A stretch of DNA of 64,000 bases from Alphaproteobacteria bacterium HGW-Alphaproteobacteria-18 (lineage in GTDB: Bacteria; Pseudomonadota; Alphaproteobacteria; Caulobacterales; Hyphomonadaceae): the NCBI GenBank assembly GCA_002841155.1, contig PHEH01000005.1, positions 1 through 64,000 of the forward strand, written 5' to 3'. This document shows positions 6,715-15,383 of this stretch, piece after piece. Made by a program: the position numbers and the translations under genes. Each line of letters begins with the position of its first letter. The stretch's first letter is position 1. The notes beneath the pieces were generated by a model that ran no database searches, was not told the origin of the DNA, and worked only from the letters and a program-made list of their open reading frames with translations.

Positions 6715-9114
6715 TCAGGGATAGGTGGGCGGCGAGCAGCTCCCTGCGGTGGAGGAAAGCTGCTCGCAGCCGCGGATGGAGGTATCGCGGGCGGTCACCA
6801 TCGCGTTCATATTGGCATCGTAGTCCGCGCGCGACATGCCGCTGCCGCAGCTTTGCAGCTCCTCGATCCCGCGCTGCATGATGAATGCGGTATAGAGCAG
6901 TTCGTTGCGCGAGCCCCAATCCGAACGCCTGGGATATTGCGCCCTGACCTGGTCGAAGCGGCGCTCGAAATCATTGACCGATCTGCATATCCCCGCCTGC
7001 GCGCCCGGCGGAAATGCGGCCGCCTGAGTGGCCGTGGCGGTCCCGCCAGCCGCATTGGCGGCCGCGATCACCCGCTGAGCGGCTGATTGCAGATCCTGGC
7101 GAAAATTGGCGGCGCGCATGTCGGAACCGGTGTCGCAGCGGCTTCCGCCCCCGCTGCGGCACTGCTGCTGCACTTCCGGGAGCCGGCTGCGCATCGTCGC
7201 AAGGAAGGCCGTATCCTGCTGGCATACCGGCATCTGCGCCGCCATTTGCAGCCAGAAGTGCCGAAGGTGGACCGTTAGTTCGAGCTGCTGCGCATAGCTG
7301 ATCGCATTGCTGCCGGCGTTGGCCGGCTCGATTGTCTCGTTGAGATAACTCTCGCAGGAGCGGCCCGGGTTCGAGGCCGCCCCGGCGGCGCCTGATACGA
7401 CAGGCGCCGCGGCGGGAGCGGGCGAGCCGGAGGCCATCTGCACGCTACCGCCCTGCACTGAAGGGGCGGCGGAGAGCTTCTGCGCGGCAATCGCGGCAAG
7501 CGGATGATCCGGAAAGCGGGAGAGCAGCTCCCGCCGCACGGTGCGGGCATCTTCGATGCGGCCTGCCTGTTCCAGCTCGTCAGCCTTAGCCAGCATCTGG
7601 CCGGGATTGAGGGTTTTCAGGCTAGCGGCGAGTTCCTTTTGCTCGGCCTCTTTCCTGGCTTCAGCCTCAAGGCGGGTGGCTTCGGCTGCGGCGGCCTGCT
7701 GTGCCCGGGCGCGGTCCGCAGTTGCCTTATCCATATCGGCCTTCGCCTGCTTCCAGGCCTCGAGCTTTTTCTCATAGTCCACCCAGGCGGCAATGATGTG
7801 TTCCCGCTCGGCCGTTTGTTGCTCAAGATGCGTGGCGACCTCTCGCAACAGGCGGTAAGAGGGAAGGAAGGAAGCGATTTCCTGGTTCCATATTTTCTGA
7901 CAGCCCACTGATGACTTGGGATCAGGACAGAAGTGGGTTTGTCTCTTGGTTGTATGGGTGGTTTCAACCTTGGAGTTGCGGACAACCATTTCGACGACAG
8001 GGTACTGCGCCACGATGCCATAGATCTGGATATCGCCTTCCTTGCCCGCACACCGCTTACCAGACAATGCGCGTTTTTGAACATCCGACATATTATCCTT
8101 GTCTAACGCGGAGCAGGTCTTTGTAAGGAAGTGCACCGCTCTCTCGCCTGGAGAAATACTGGCGTTCATCAGGAGCGCAATCACACCCGGCTCGTTGCCC
8201 GGCGACCAGGTGGGCACAAAGGGCGCGTCCGCGGGCACCTGCTCGATCTGTCCATAGCCTAGCCCAGGCACGACGTATCGCTCCCGATATATCCGTCCGG
8301 TCTGTTCACGAGAGACCGGGCTGGAAACCAGATATCCATAAGCAAACTCCGTCTCAGGAGTTGTATCGAAGATCTTGCTCCTGCCGTGTGCGCGCCCGTT
8401 TAGGCAATTGCCACTCCACGCGACCGTATTCTCCTGCGCGCTCTGCAGGAAGCTCGTCTCGACAGTTGCCGGCAGCCAGCTGACGATCTGGCAGCCATTG
8501 GTCGTCTGCTGAAGGAATTCGCCCGGCAACAGACCCGGAGCAGATGGCTCGGGCCCGAGCGTGAAAACATCGCCGGTCTGGCTTCCCAGCGTCATCAGGT
8601 TTTCCAGTGCCGCAATTTCCCGAGCAAGAGATTCGCGGTCATCCTCGTAAAGCTGGTTGCCGGCAAGCTCCCCGTAGAGCTTCATCAGGCGCAGCGCTTC
8701 GGCATAGTTCTTCTCGTCCTTGTAGAGGTTCGAGAGATTGTAGGCTGCGGCATCCGAGCCCTGAGCGATGGCCTTGCTGAACCAGAACTTCGCTTTCTCC
8801 GCGTCGGGGGTCACGCCCTTCGTGCCTCTGTACAGCGACCCGGCCCAGCTCTGGGCGACCGAATCGCCTGCCTCAGCCGCCATCAGGAACCAGCGCAGCG
8901 CTTCGGCATTGTCGCTGGGCGCGCCGCCATCGCCGTAATAATGCTGCTCTCCCAGCTTGATCTGGGCCTCGGTATTGCCCTGTTCGGCGTATATTTTCAG
9001 CTGGGCCAGAGGCAGGCCGGACAAGTTCTGTGCAGCCGCCTCCGTTGTCCCGGCCATAAATGGCAGCAGCCATAAGGCGGCGGCCCAGAAGATGTGTCGT
9101 CCGCGTCTCATCAT
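6715..9114 (-). CDS. Secreted Sel1-repeat protein with coiled coil (copy 2)
   Basis: A 799-residue protein beginning MMRRGRHIFW with a signal peptide ending near TTEAAAQ. Residues 30-150 hold three to four Sel1 repeats (AEALRWFLMAAEAGDSVAQS). The middle has a MORN-like segment (NTVAWSGNCLNGRAHGRS), then a long Ala/Glu/Lys coiled coil around 470-540 and a C-terminal helical domain with several cysteines. The start at 9114 is chosen for the signal peptide; the frame extends to 9210. It shares layout with the Sel1 gene at 4799-6502 and, like it, diverges from a luxR-type sequence. A cell-envelope role is inferred from export; the substrate is unknown. Confidence 0.8.
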   Translation of the reverse strand: MMRRGRHIFWAAALWLLPFMAGTTEAAAQNLSGLPLAQLKIYAEQGNTEAQIKLGEQHYYGDGGAPSDNAEALRWFLMAAEAGDSVAQSWAGSLYRGTKGVTPDAEKAKFWFSKAIAQGSDAAAYNLSNLYKDEKNYAEALRLMKLYGELAGNQLYEDDRESLAREIAALENLMTLGSQTGDVFTLGPEPSAPGLLPGEFLQQTTNGCQIVSWLPATVETSFLQSAQENTVAWSGNCLNGRAHGRSKIFDTTPETEFAYGYLVSSPVSREQTGRIYRERYVVPGLGYGQIEQVPADAPFVPTWSPGNEPGVIALLMNASISPGERAVHFLTKTCSALDKDNMSDVQKRALSGKRCAGKEGDIQIYGIVAQYPVVEMVVRNSKVETTHTTKRQTHFCPDPKSSVGCQKIWNQEIASFLPSYRLLREVATHLEQQTAEREHIIAAWVDYEKKLEAWKQAKADMDKATADRARAQQAAAAEATRLEAEARKEAEQKELAASLKTLNPGQMLAKADELEQAGRIEDARTVRRELLSRFPDHPLAAIAAQKLSAAPSVQGGSVQMASGSPAPAAAPVVSGAAGAASNPGRSCESYLNETIEPANAGSNAISYAQQLELTVHLRHFWLQMAAQMPVCQQDTAFLATMRSRLPEVQQQCRSGGGSRCDTGSDMRAANFRQDLQSAAQRVIAAANAAGGTATATQAAAFPPGAQAGICRSVNDFERRFDQVRAQYPRRSDWGSRNELLYTAFIMQRGIEELQSCGSGMSRADYDANMNAMVTARDTSIRGCEQLSSTAGSCSPPTYP

Positions 9115-9204
9115 ACTCTCTCGGAGTTCAGGTTTCCCTCGTGACATCCGCCGGCCGGCGAGCTGTCGACTCACGCCGATACTTGCGAAACAGTCACAAT
9201 TGCG

Positions 9205-9224
9205 CATCATCAGATTTGATGACG
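9205..9224. promoter_or_regulatory. Palindromic operator-like site (copy 2)
   Basis: CATCATCA-GATT-TGATGACG, the same 8-4-8 inverted repeat as at 6566-6585 with one arm mismatch. It overlaps the ATG of the luxR-type gene (9219) and lies about 95 bases upstream of the divergent Sel1 gene, a position suited to autorepression and control of both genes. Confidence 0.55.
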
Positions 9225-10331
9225 CGCCGAACTTCTCCCGTAAGCCTGGAACACCGTATCAGTGCGGCGCGCGCGCTGATCCTGGAAACGGTCACCGATC
9301 CGGCGCGGTGGGACGCGGCCCTGAACGCTTTCGCGGCCGCCTGCGGCGGGCGCAGCGGGCAGGTCATCGCACTGGATGGCAGCGGGAGTGTCGTGCTGCA
9401 CCAGCTGACCGAGGCGCCGGAAGATATCATCCGGGAGATCGAGGCCTTCGGCCTGACGGATGTGGCGGCCAATCCCCGCCTGCGGATCGGGCGGACGGCG
9501 CCGGTGATGGTGCCCCGGGCCGATCAGGACTTCGTCAGCCCCGAGGAACGCGCGCGTGCGCCGATCTATACGGAAATGTTCGAGCCTCACGGCTTTGCCC
9601 ATAACTGCCAGATCGTGCTGATACGTACACCGGACATACTGGTGCGCGCTTCGGTCAGCCGGACCCTGCAGCAGGGCGTGTTCGACCGGGACGCGATGCA
9701 GGCCTTCACGGCGCTGGCACCCTATCTGGAAGCGGCGGTAAAGACACGCGCAGCGCTTGGCCTGGCGCAGGTGCAGTCGGCCCTGATGGCGCTCGACGCC
9801 GTCAAAGCAACCGTCTTCCTTCTGAACGCGGACGGGCGGGTGATCGGCGCCTCGGCCAAGGCGGCCGGCATCGCCGAGCGCGGCGAGGATCTGCGGATCG
9901 TCCGTGGACGGTTGCGGCTGACTGAGGTGGCCGCGCAGGAAGCGTTCGAGGCGCAGATGCCGGGCGTTGTCTGCGTGAACGGCACGCCCTTTTCGGTGTG
10001 TCTTCCCGGCGCGGTTCTGGACCTGCAGCCACTTCCGGCGAACCGCGACGGTCTCGGCGCCGGGCCTGCCGCACTCGCAATCCTGCGTCAGGCCGCCACA
10101 CCGGCAGAGCGTGAGAGGATGCTGAGAATGCAGTATGGGCTGACACAGGCCGAAGCGACGACGGCGCTGGCACTGGCTGGAGGGGCCCGCATCGAGGCGA
10201 TTGCGGCGGCGCGTGGCGTATCCTTGCCCACCGTGCGATCACAACTGCAATCGGTCTATGCAAAACTCGGTGTGCGCCGGCAGGCCGAACTCGTCGCGCG
10301 GCTGCAACACCGCATGGGTGGGGCCGACTGA
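9219..10331 (+). CDS. LuxR-family transcriptional regulator
   Basis: A 370-residue protein. The C-terminal 60 residues form a LuxR/GerE-type helix-turn-helix (YGLTQAEATTALALAGG, then RGVSLPTVRSQLQSVYAKLG). The N-terminal 290 residues contain a possible PAS-like sensory region (VFLLNADGRVIGASAKA near 200), but the ligand is unknown; it is not a classical acyl-homoserine-lactone binding domain. The ATG at 9219 matches the start conserved in the duplicated remnant at 6564; no strong ribosome binding site is seen, and the site overlaps a palindrome. It probably regulates the divergent Sel1 gene. Confidence 0.8.
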   Translation: MTRRTSPVSLEHRISAARALILETVTDPARWDAALNAFAAACGGRSGQVIALDGSGSVVLHQLTEAPEDIIREIEAFGLTDVAANPRLRIGRTAPVMVPRADQDFVSPEERARAPIYTEMFEPHGFAHNCQIVLIRTPDILVRASVSRTLQQGVFDRDAMQAFTALAPYLEAAVKTRAALGLAQVQSALMALDAVKATVFLLNADGRVIGASAKAAGIAERGEDLRIVRGRLRLTEVAAQEAFEAQMPGVVCVNGTPFSVCLPGAVLDLQPLPANRDGLGAGPAALAILRQAATPAERERMLRMQYGLTQAEATTALALAGGARIEAIAAARGVSLPTVRSQLQSVYAKLGVRRQAELVARLQHRMGGAD

Positions 10332-10460
10332 GCCCTGCAAGGATTTTCCGCAATTTGACCCTCACCGCAGTTCGAGCAAAGTCTGCTTGACCCGGAGTGA
10401 ATCCGGCACGGATGAAAACCTCCGCGCACCCCGTCCGGTGCAATCAGCTTCCAGAAAAAG

Positions 10461-11390
10461 TCATTCGCCGGCAACCGCGCGGGTCTCCAATTGTTCGATC
10501 TTCCGTAGTGCGCGTTTCTCAACGAGCGCCCGCAGGATTTCCGCCCGCTCACTCAGCCAGGCGAGTTCCTCGACCGTGATGGCATAATGCTCTGAATACC
10601 GCGCATCGATGTAACCGCGTTTGAGCAGCTCAAACAGCCGCCGATCATGCTTGGTCTCACGCGGCCATACAGCGATTAGTTCAGGGTCAATCTGCTCAGC
10701 CAGTGAGCGAAGAAACTTGATGCTGTGGGTGGCAGGTGAGTAGTTCGTCTCGACAAGGAGGAATGCGGTGTAAGTGCGCTCTACAGCCTGGTGGAGTAGG
10801 AACGCGGCATCTCTCAGAACCTGATCCTTGATGCTGTCTCGCGACAATTTCAGCGAATGCTGAGCCAGAGGCATCCAGAAATCAAAGTGCTGCTGCGCTG
10901 TCGTAAAGATCTCCTCGGCCGTCTGCGGCTGAGGCGTCACGAAGGGCGTGCTGCCCTTGAGATCGTAGAGCGCGATGCCCTCTTTGATGATGTCGGTGAA
11001 GAAGTACTGGCCCTGGGAGAGGGCCGTGTTCACCTCGTCCATCGTGTGGACGATGAAGTTGACCGGCGTCCTGATTCCTGTCTCCCGCATGATCCGGTCT
11101 TCGGCCCGGTACCAATAGGTGGCGAAGTCCACGACCCTCTGCTGGTTGACGACGATCAGCAGGTCATAGTCGCTGAGGTAGCCCTTGGCGGTATGGGGCT
11201 CGTCCACCCAGGTCCCGCGCGCATACGAGCCGAACAGGATGATCTTGAGAATCCGGCCCTCCTTCTTCTTCGGGGACGAGGCGCCTTTCATGGCGTCGGT
11301 GAATTCCTCGAACAGGATTTCCGTCACGCGGGCGAGTTCGCGCTGCTTGCCATGGGGGAGGTGGTCGAGGTCGGTTCGCATGGTGTTCAT
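10461..11390 (-). CDS. Nucleotidyltransferase-HEPN fusion protein (copy 1)
   Basis: A 309-residue protein. Residues 45-115 hold a minimal nucleotidyltransferase motif (LFGSYARGTW followed by a YDLLIVV acidic pair), and residues 160-290 a HEPN-like helical domain (LLHQAVERTYTAFLL; FELLKRGYIDARYSEHY). In split MNT-HEPN toxin-antitoxin systems, the MNT protein adenylylates the HEPN RNase; here both parts are one polypeptide. A canonical R-x4-6-H RNase motif is not clear (R-x3-H at best). It is paralogous to the gene at 30632-31750. It lies between the luxR gene and the XRE regulator, transcribed alone. Confidence 0.8.
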   Translation of the reverse strand: MNTMRTDLDHLPHGKQRELARVTEILFEEFTDAMKGASSPKKKEGRILKIILFGSYARGTWVDEPHTAKGYLSDYDLLIVVNQQRVVDFATYWYRAEDRIMRETGIRTPVNFIVHTMDEVNTALSQGQYFFTDIIKEGIALYDLKGSTPFVTPQPQTAEEIFTTAQQHFDFWMPLAQHSLKLSRDSIKDQVLRDAAFLLHQAVERTYTAFLLVETNYSPATHSIKFLRSLAEQIDPELIAVWPRETKHDRRLFELLKRGYIDARYSEHYAITVEELAWLSERAEILRALVEKRALRKIEQLETRAVAGE

Positions 11391-11612
11391 ACTAGGCAGG
11401 CCCGACCTTCCTGCAAAGCATCAAAGGTAAATGCAGTCCCCCAAACCGCCAAGGCTGTGGCAAAGTTTGCAGCCACCAAAAGCATCTGATTGTCCATGTT
11501 ACGGATCTTGCGGCACTGTGAGCCATCCGCCGTTGCCGTATTGCCTTTCCGGCGCAGGGGAAGGAAGATTTCGGGCCGGGGCTTCCCGCCCTGCCAGAAG
11601 TGAGCGCGCGTT

Positions 11613-11990
11613 ATGCCGAAAGTCAGAGAAGTTCCAGGTTCGAGATCGCCCAATGATATCGACCGCCGCGTCGGACGGAACCTTCGCCAGCTCAGACTGG
11701 AGGCCGGGCTGTCCTTGCAGGAGCTCGCGGCACGCATCGGTCTCAGCCATCAGCAGCTTCAGAAATACGAGACAGGATCGAACCGGCTGAGTGTGGGGTT
11801 GCTGCCGGGCTTCGCAGAAGCCCTCGGGGTCGATGTTGCCGTTTTCTTTGAAGATGCAGATGCTCCGCCCTCCGGAAGGCGCCAGAAGACGGAGCAACTC
11901 CGCAGCCAGTGTGAAAGCTGGCTCCGGCGGACCGAATCGGAAGACACCTTGCGCAGCATGCTGAGGGTGTTGAAGGCGCTCGCGTCTTAA
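11613..11990 (+). CDS. XRE-family helix-turn-helix regulator
   Basis: A 125-residue protein with a textbook XRE/Cro-CI domain at residues 17-75 (VGRNLRQLRLEAGLSLQEL, then IGLSHQQLQKYETGSNRLS), followed by an Arg/Glu-rich helical tail. Such proteins bind DNA as dimers and often control transfer genes of mobile elements. The ribosome binding site is weak. The preceding 220 bases contain no gene. The target is not evident; the transfer operon 970 bases downstream is a candidate. Confidence 0.85.
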   Translation: MPKVREVPGSRSPNDIDRRVGRNLRQLRLEAGLSLQELAARIGLSHQQLQKYETGSNRLSVGLLPGFAEALGVDVAVFFEDADAPPSGRRQKTEQLRSQCESWLRRTESEDTLRSMLRVLKALAS

Positions 11991-12105
11991 TCAGCCTGTT
12001 GGTCGCTCCCATCTTAGGCGGGAATAGAATTTCTCGTTTAGATTACGTTAAGTTGCGCCTGCTATCTCTCTTCTGGAACGGAGACACTTACCGGCAGGTG
12101 CCCTG

Positions 12106-12648
12106 ATGACTCCTGATGATACAAACCGGGCGTCGGTCCAGCCACTTCCGCCCCTCTATGCACCTTCCGGGGCCAGGCTTGACGGGACTGACCTCAAGAT
12201 CCTCCGCCTCCTGCAGACCGGCGCGCGCGCATCTATCCAGGACATTGCGCGGCGGATCGAGCTTTCGCATAGCGGAACACTGCATCGCCTGAGACGCCTT
12301 GAGGAATCCGGGGCGGTGGTGCGCTACATGGCGGAGCTCGATCCTTCCATCTTCGAGGCCTGGCCGGTTACCTGGATTGACCTCGCCCTCACGCGCAGCC
12401 CGGCTGGCAAGCGCGAACGTTTCGAGCAGGCGATTGCCGAGGCGCCGGAAGTCATGGAAGCGATCGAGATCATCGGGGAGTTTGATCTGTCCCTGAGAGC
12501 TGCGCTCCGCCATGCCTCCGACTGGCCCGTGCTCAGGGCGTCCCTCGATCCTCAGGCAGAGTTCATTGACCGGGCTCGGATCCGGCCGGTGGCGCGTATC
12601 GTCAAACGTAGCGTCCCGCACCCGCTGCTATCCGGTGAGGTGCGCTGA
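12106..12648 (+). CDS. Lrp/AsnC-family transcriptional regulator
   Basis: A 180-residue protein with an N-terminal winged helix (DGTDLKILRLLQTGARASIQ; IELSHSGTLHRLRRLEESGAV, residues 25-75) and a C-terminal RAM-like effector domain (about 85-165), the Lrp/AsnC arrangement. It has a 20-residue N-terminal extension compared with typical family members. These regulators respond to amino acids or related metabolites. It lies just upstream of the traG operon on the same strand, separated by 315 bases, so it may be a cargo regulator or control transfer. Confidence 0.8.
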   Translation: MTPDDTNRASVQPLPPLYAPSGARLDGTDLKILRLLQTGARASIQDIARRIELSHSGTLHRLRRLEESGAVVRYMAELDPSIFEAWPVTWIDLALTRSPAGKRERFEQAIAEAPEVMEAIEIIGEFDLSLRAALRHASDWPVLRASLDPQAEFIDRARIRPVARIVKRSVPHPLLSGEVR

Positions 12649-12963
12649 TCGCGGGCGCTTGCGTGACCCTCTCTTCCCGGATAATTCCACGCTCGCGCGA
12701 ATTCCCCCTCACTGCCCCAATCTGAATTCGCCCCGAGGCCAGAAGACGCACTTCAAGCGATTATCTCAATATATCCGCCAGCGGATGAAGAGAATCGCGA
12801 CCCGTCCGGCCCAGCGCTGTGAACTTCCCCAGAATCCGCCCGCCGGTCCAACCGGCCTCCTTTCGCGCAAAAGGCGTCAGCGGTAGCGATCCCCGACAGA
12901 TTTCGCGGTGATGTCCCTCGAAGTCCGGGCTGTTCCCGGGCGTTTCGGGCAAGGGGGCGCGTC
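12649..12963. other. Intergenic region upstream of traG
   Basis: No gene is seen in these 315 bases. A perfect inverted repeat ATCCGC-CA-GCGGAT lies at 12773-12786 next to an AT-richer stretch (TTATCTCAATATA), a plausible promoter/operator for the transfer operon. AAGGGGG before 12964 is the traG ribosome binding site. Confidence 0.4.
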
Positions 12964-14934
12964 ATGCGTCTGGTGAAAGCTGGGACTGCCTGCATCCTGA
13001 TCATCGGGCTCGCCTCCAGCGCGGCCACGCAGTTCATCGCCTCTGTCTTCGAAGATCATCCTGCTCTCGGCCCTCGGCTCGCCGTCTCAGATGCAATCGC
13101 GATCTATCCGCCCTGGGCGATCCTCGGATGGTCGGCGGGGCATGCGGAGGATTATCCGCGCCCCTTCAAGCTGGCCCATGCGATCCTTTTCACCGGCGGC
13201 CTCACGGCGCTCGCCCCCCTCGCGCTCCTGATGAAACCCGGCAGGTCACAGAAACCCTTCGGCGCGGCCGCCTGGGGCAATTTCGAGGATGCGCGCGGAG
13301 CCGGGCTCTTCGCGGCGAGTGGCACCGTGCTTGGCCGGTTCGCCGGCGAGATCCTCTGCCATGACGGGCCGGGCCACCAGCTCCTGATCGGCGCCTCGCG
13401 CGCCGGCAAGGGCAGGGGCCATATCGTGCCGACATTGCTGGCCTGGGGAGGTTCGGCGCTCGTCCTCGACGTCAAGGGCGAGTTGGCCACCGGCGATCCC
13501 CGCCATGGATTCCCGGGAACGGCGGGGTTCCGGGAGACGCTCGGCCCAGTCCTTTGCCTCGCGCCGACAAAGCCATCTTCGGCGTCCTTCAACCCGCTCC
13601 TGGAAGTGCGCCGGGGAACCGATGAAGTGCGCGACGTCCAGAACATCGTCGAGATCATCACCGATCCGGCCGGCGACGGGCGCCATTCAGATTTCTGGGA
13701 CAAGTCCGCCCGACAGGTCATGACCGGCGTGATCCTGCATGTCCTTTATGCCGAGCCGCTGCCGCGCAAGACGCTCGCCATCGTGCGCGAGAAGCTGCGG
13801 GATCTCAAATCCACCTGCGAGGAGATACGCGTCACGCTGCACCGGGTGAGCCCGGTCACCGGCCAGCCGGAGGTTCACCCGGAAGTCCTGCACGGGGCCA
13901 CGAGTTTTCTCGCCGGGGAAGAGCGTCTCCAGGCAGGCCTCAAGGCGACGGCCGAGAGTTTCTTCGGGCTCTTCGCCGATCCGCTGGTGGCGGAGAGGAC
14001 AAGCAAATCGGATTTCCGTCTGGCGGACCTCATGTGTCACGAGGCACCCGTCACGCTTTACCTGCAGCCACCGCCGTCGGACGCGGCGCGCCTGATGCCG
14101 CTGATGCGGCTCTTCCTGAACCAGCTTGCCCGCAGCCAGATGGAGGATCTCGCCCATGGCAGCGACGGACGGGAAAAGCGCCATACGCTGCTGCTCTGCC
14201 TCGACGAGTTTCCCCAGCTCGGGAAGATGCCCTTCTTCGAGACGGCGATGGGCGCGTTCGCAGGCTATGGCCTGAAAGCCTATCTCGTCTGCCAGTCGCT
14301 CAATCACATTCTCCGGGCTTATGGCCGGGACAATGTGATCCTCGACAACTGCCATATCGTGACGGCCTTTGCCGCCGCCGACATGAACACGGCGAAGACC
14401 ATCGCCGAGATGGCGGGGGAAGCGCGCGAGCTGCGCCCGCAATATTCCGAGCAGCGGCCGGGGCCGATCCTCGGCCCCCGCCGGGGCTCTGTCACCTGGC
14501 GCGAGGAAAGCCGCCCGCTGCTGCTGCCATCCGATGTGCGCCAGCTCCCGCCCGGCGAGCAGCTGACCTTCGTGGCCGGAACGAAGCCACTCCGCACAAG
14601 GAAGATAAAGTATGACAGGGAGCCTGTCTTCGCCGGCCGCCTGCGCCGGCCCTCCGGAACCCCTCAACGCCTCACCACGGCCCATGACTGGGAAGACGTC
14701 GTGTCCCTCGGCCGGCTGCCGGCATCAGAAAAGCCGGCACGCCCCGGCTCGCCCGCCCGCCCGGCGCCCCGGAAGCCCGCGCCCTCATCCCAGGGCGACC
14801 TCTTCCGGCAATCCGGGCCCAGCCTTTCAGAACAGGCGCTGGCGGGCTTCCGGCCGCCCCAGGGCTGGCCGGACAAGCCGGACCCACCACCCACCGTGCC
14901 AGGCAAGCGGCCGCGCCGCCGGACAGGGATCTGA
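12964..14934 (+). CDS. traG: TraG/VirD4-type conjugative coupling protein
   Basis: A 656-residue inner-membrane ATPase that links the relaxosome to the type IV secretion channel. Two N-terminal membrane segments (residues 5-27 and 70-90) precede the Walker A site LLIGASRAGKGRGH (140-153) and Walker B LLLCLDEF near 410. The Pro/Arg-rich C-terminal tail after about 560 is typical of TraG proteins. The length matches the family. It opens the transfer operon; the next gene starts five bases after its stop. No relaxase gene is next to it. Confidence 0.93.
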   Translation: MRLVKAGTACILIIGLASSAATQFIASVFEDHPALGPRLAVSDAIAIYPPWAILGWSAGHAEDYPRPFKLAHAILFTGGLTALAPLALLMKPGRSQKPFGAAAWGNFEDARGAGLFAASGTVLGRFAGEILCHDGPGHQLLIGASRAGKGRGHIVPTLLAWGGSALVLDVKGELATGDPRHGFPGTAGFRETLGPVLCLAPTKPSSASFNPLLEVRRGTDEVRDVQNIVEIITDPAGDGRHSDFWDKSARQVMTGVILHVLYAEPLPRKTLAIVREKLRDLKSTCEEIRVTLHRVSPVTGQPEVHPEVLHGATSFLAGEERLQAGLKATAESFFGLFADPLVAERTSKSDFRLADLMCHEAPVTLYLQPPPSDAARLMPLMRLFLNQLARSQMEDLAHGSDGREKRHTLLLCLDEFPQLGKMPFFETAMGAFAGYGLKAYLVCQSLNHILRAYGRDNVILDNCHIVTAFAAADMNTAKTIAEMAGEARELRPQYSEQRPGPILGPRRGSVTWREESRPLLLPSDVRQLPPGEQLTFVAGTKPLRTRKIKYDREPVFAGRLRRPSGTPQRLTTAHDWEDVVSLGRLPASEKPARPGSPARPAPRKPAPSSQGDLFRQSGPSLSEQALAGFRPPQGWPDKPDPPPTVPGKRPRRRTGI

Positions 14935-14939
14935 GCGTC

Positions 14940-15383
14940 ATGGGATCGATCTGTCTGCGCACTTATCTCGAACCGGAGCTTGCCCGGAAGGTGTCGAAGC
15001 TTGCCGCAAGGCAGGGCCGTTCGGACTCGGCCTTCATCGCCGCGGCGGTGCGCGCCATGCTGGCGTCGGGCGAAGAGGGCCCGGCCCGTGCCGCCGGCGA
15101 CAGCCTCCGGCGCCAGATCGGCCGCATCGAGAACGAACTCCTGCGGATCTCGGGCGAGCAGGCGATGCAGCGGGAACTCTTCCTGACCTACGTGCAGGTC
15201 TGGCTGGAGCATAACCCGCCGCTGGACGAGGCGATCACGGAAAGCCTTGCCGCCAGCGCGGACGCAAGGCTCGACCGGTTCATGGACCTTGCCGCGATCA
15301 CGCTGTCCCGGGGCGGGGCGGCCCACCTTCACAGTCTCACAGATGATCCCGCCGATGCCGAAACCGAGGAGGCGTCCTCATGA
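14940..15383 (+). CDS. CopG/ribbon-helix-helix protein of the trb operon
   Basis: A 147-residue protein whose first 50 residues fit a ribbon-helix-helix fold (SICLRTYLEPELARKVSKLA; SDSAFIAAAVRAML). The rest is helical. Proteins of this type regularly sit between traG and trbB in alphaproteobacterial conjugative elements; a regulatory or relaxosome-accessory role is inferred. It overlaps the trbB start by four bases (ATGA). Confidence 0.8.
   Translation: MGSICLRTYLEPELARKVSKLAARQGRSDSAFIAAAVRAMLASGEEGPARAAGDSLRRQIGRIENELLRISGEQAMQRELFLTYVQVWLEHNPPLDEAITESLAASADARLDRFMDLAAITLSRGGAAHLHSLTDDPADAETEEASS

Noticed and set aside
13687-14685. A 332-codon minus-strand frame inside traG
   Set aside because: Antisense shadow of the traG ATPase gene; no domain or ribosome binding site.
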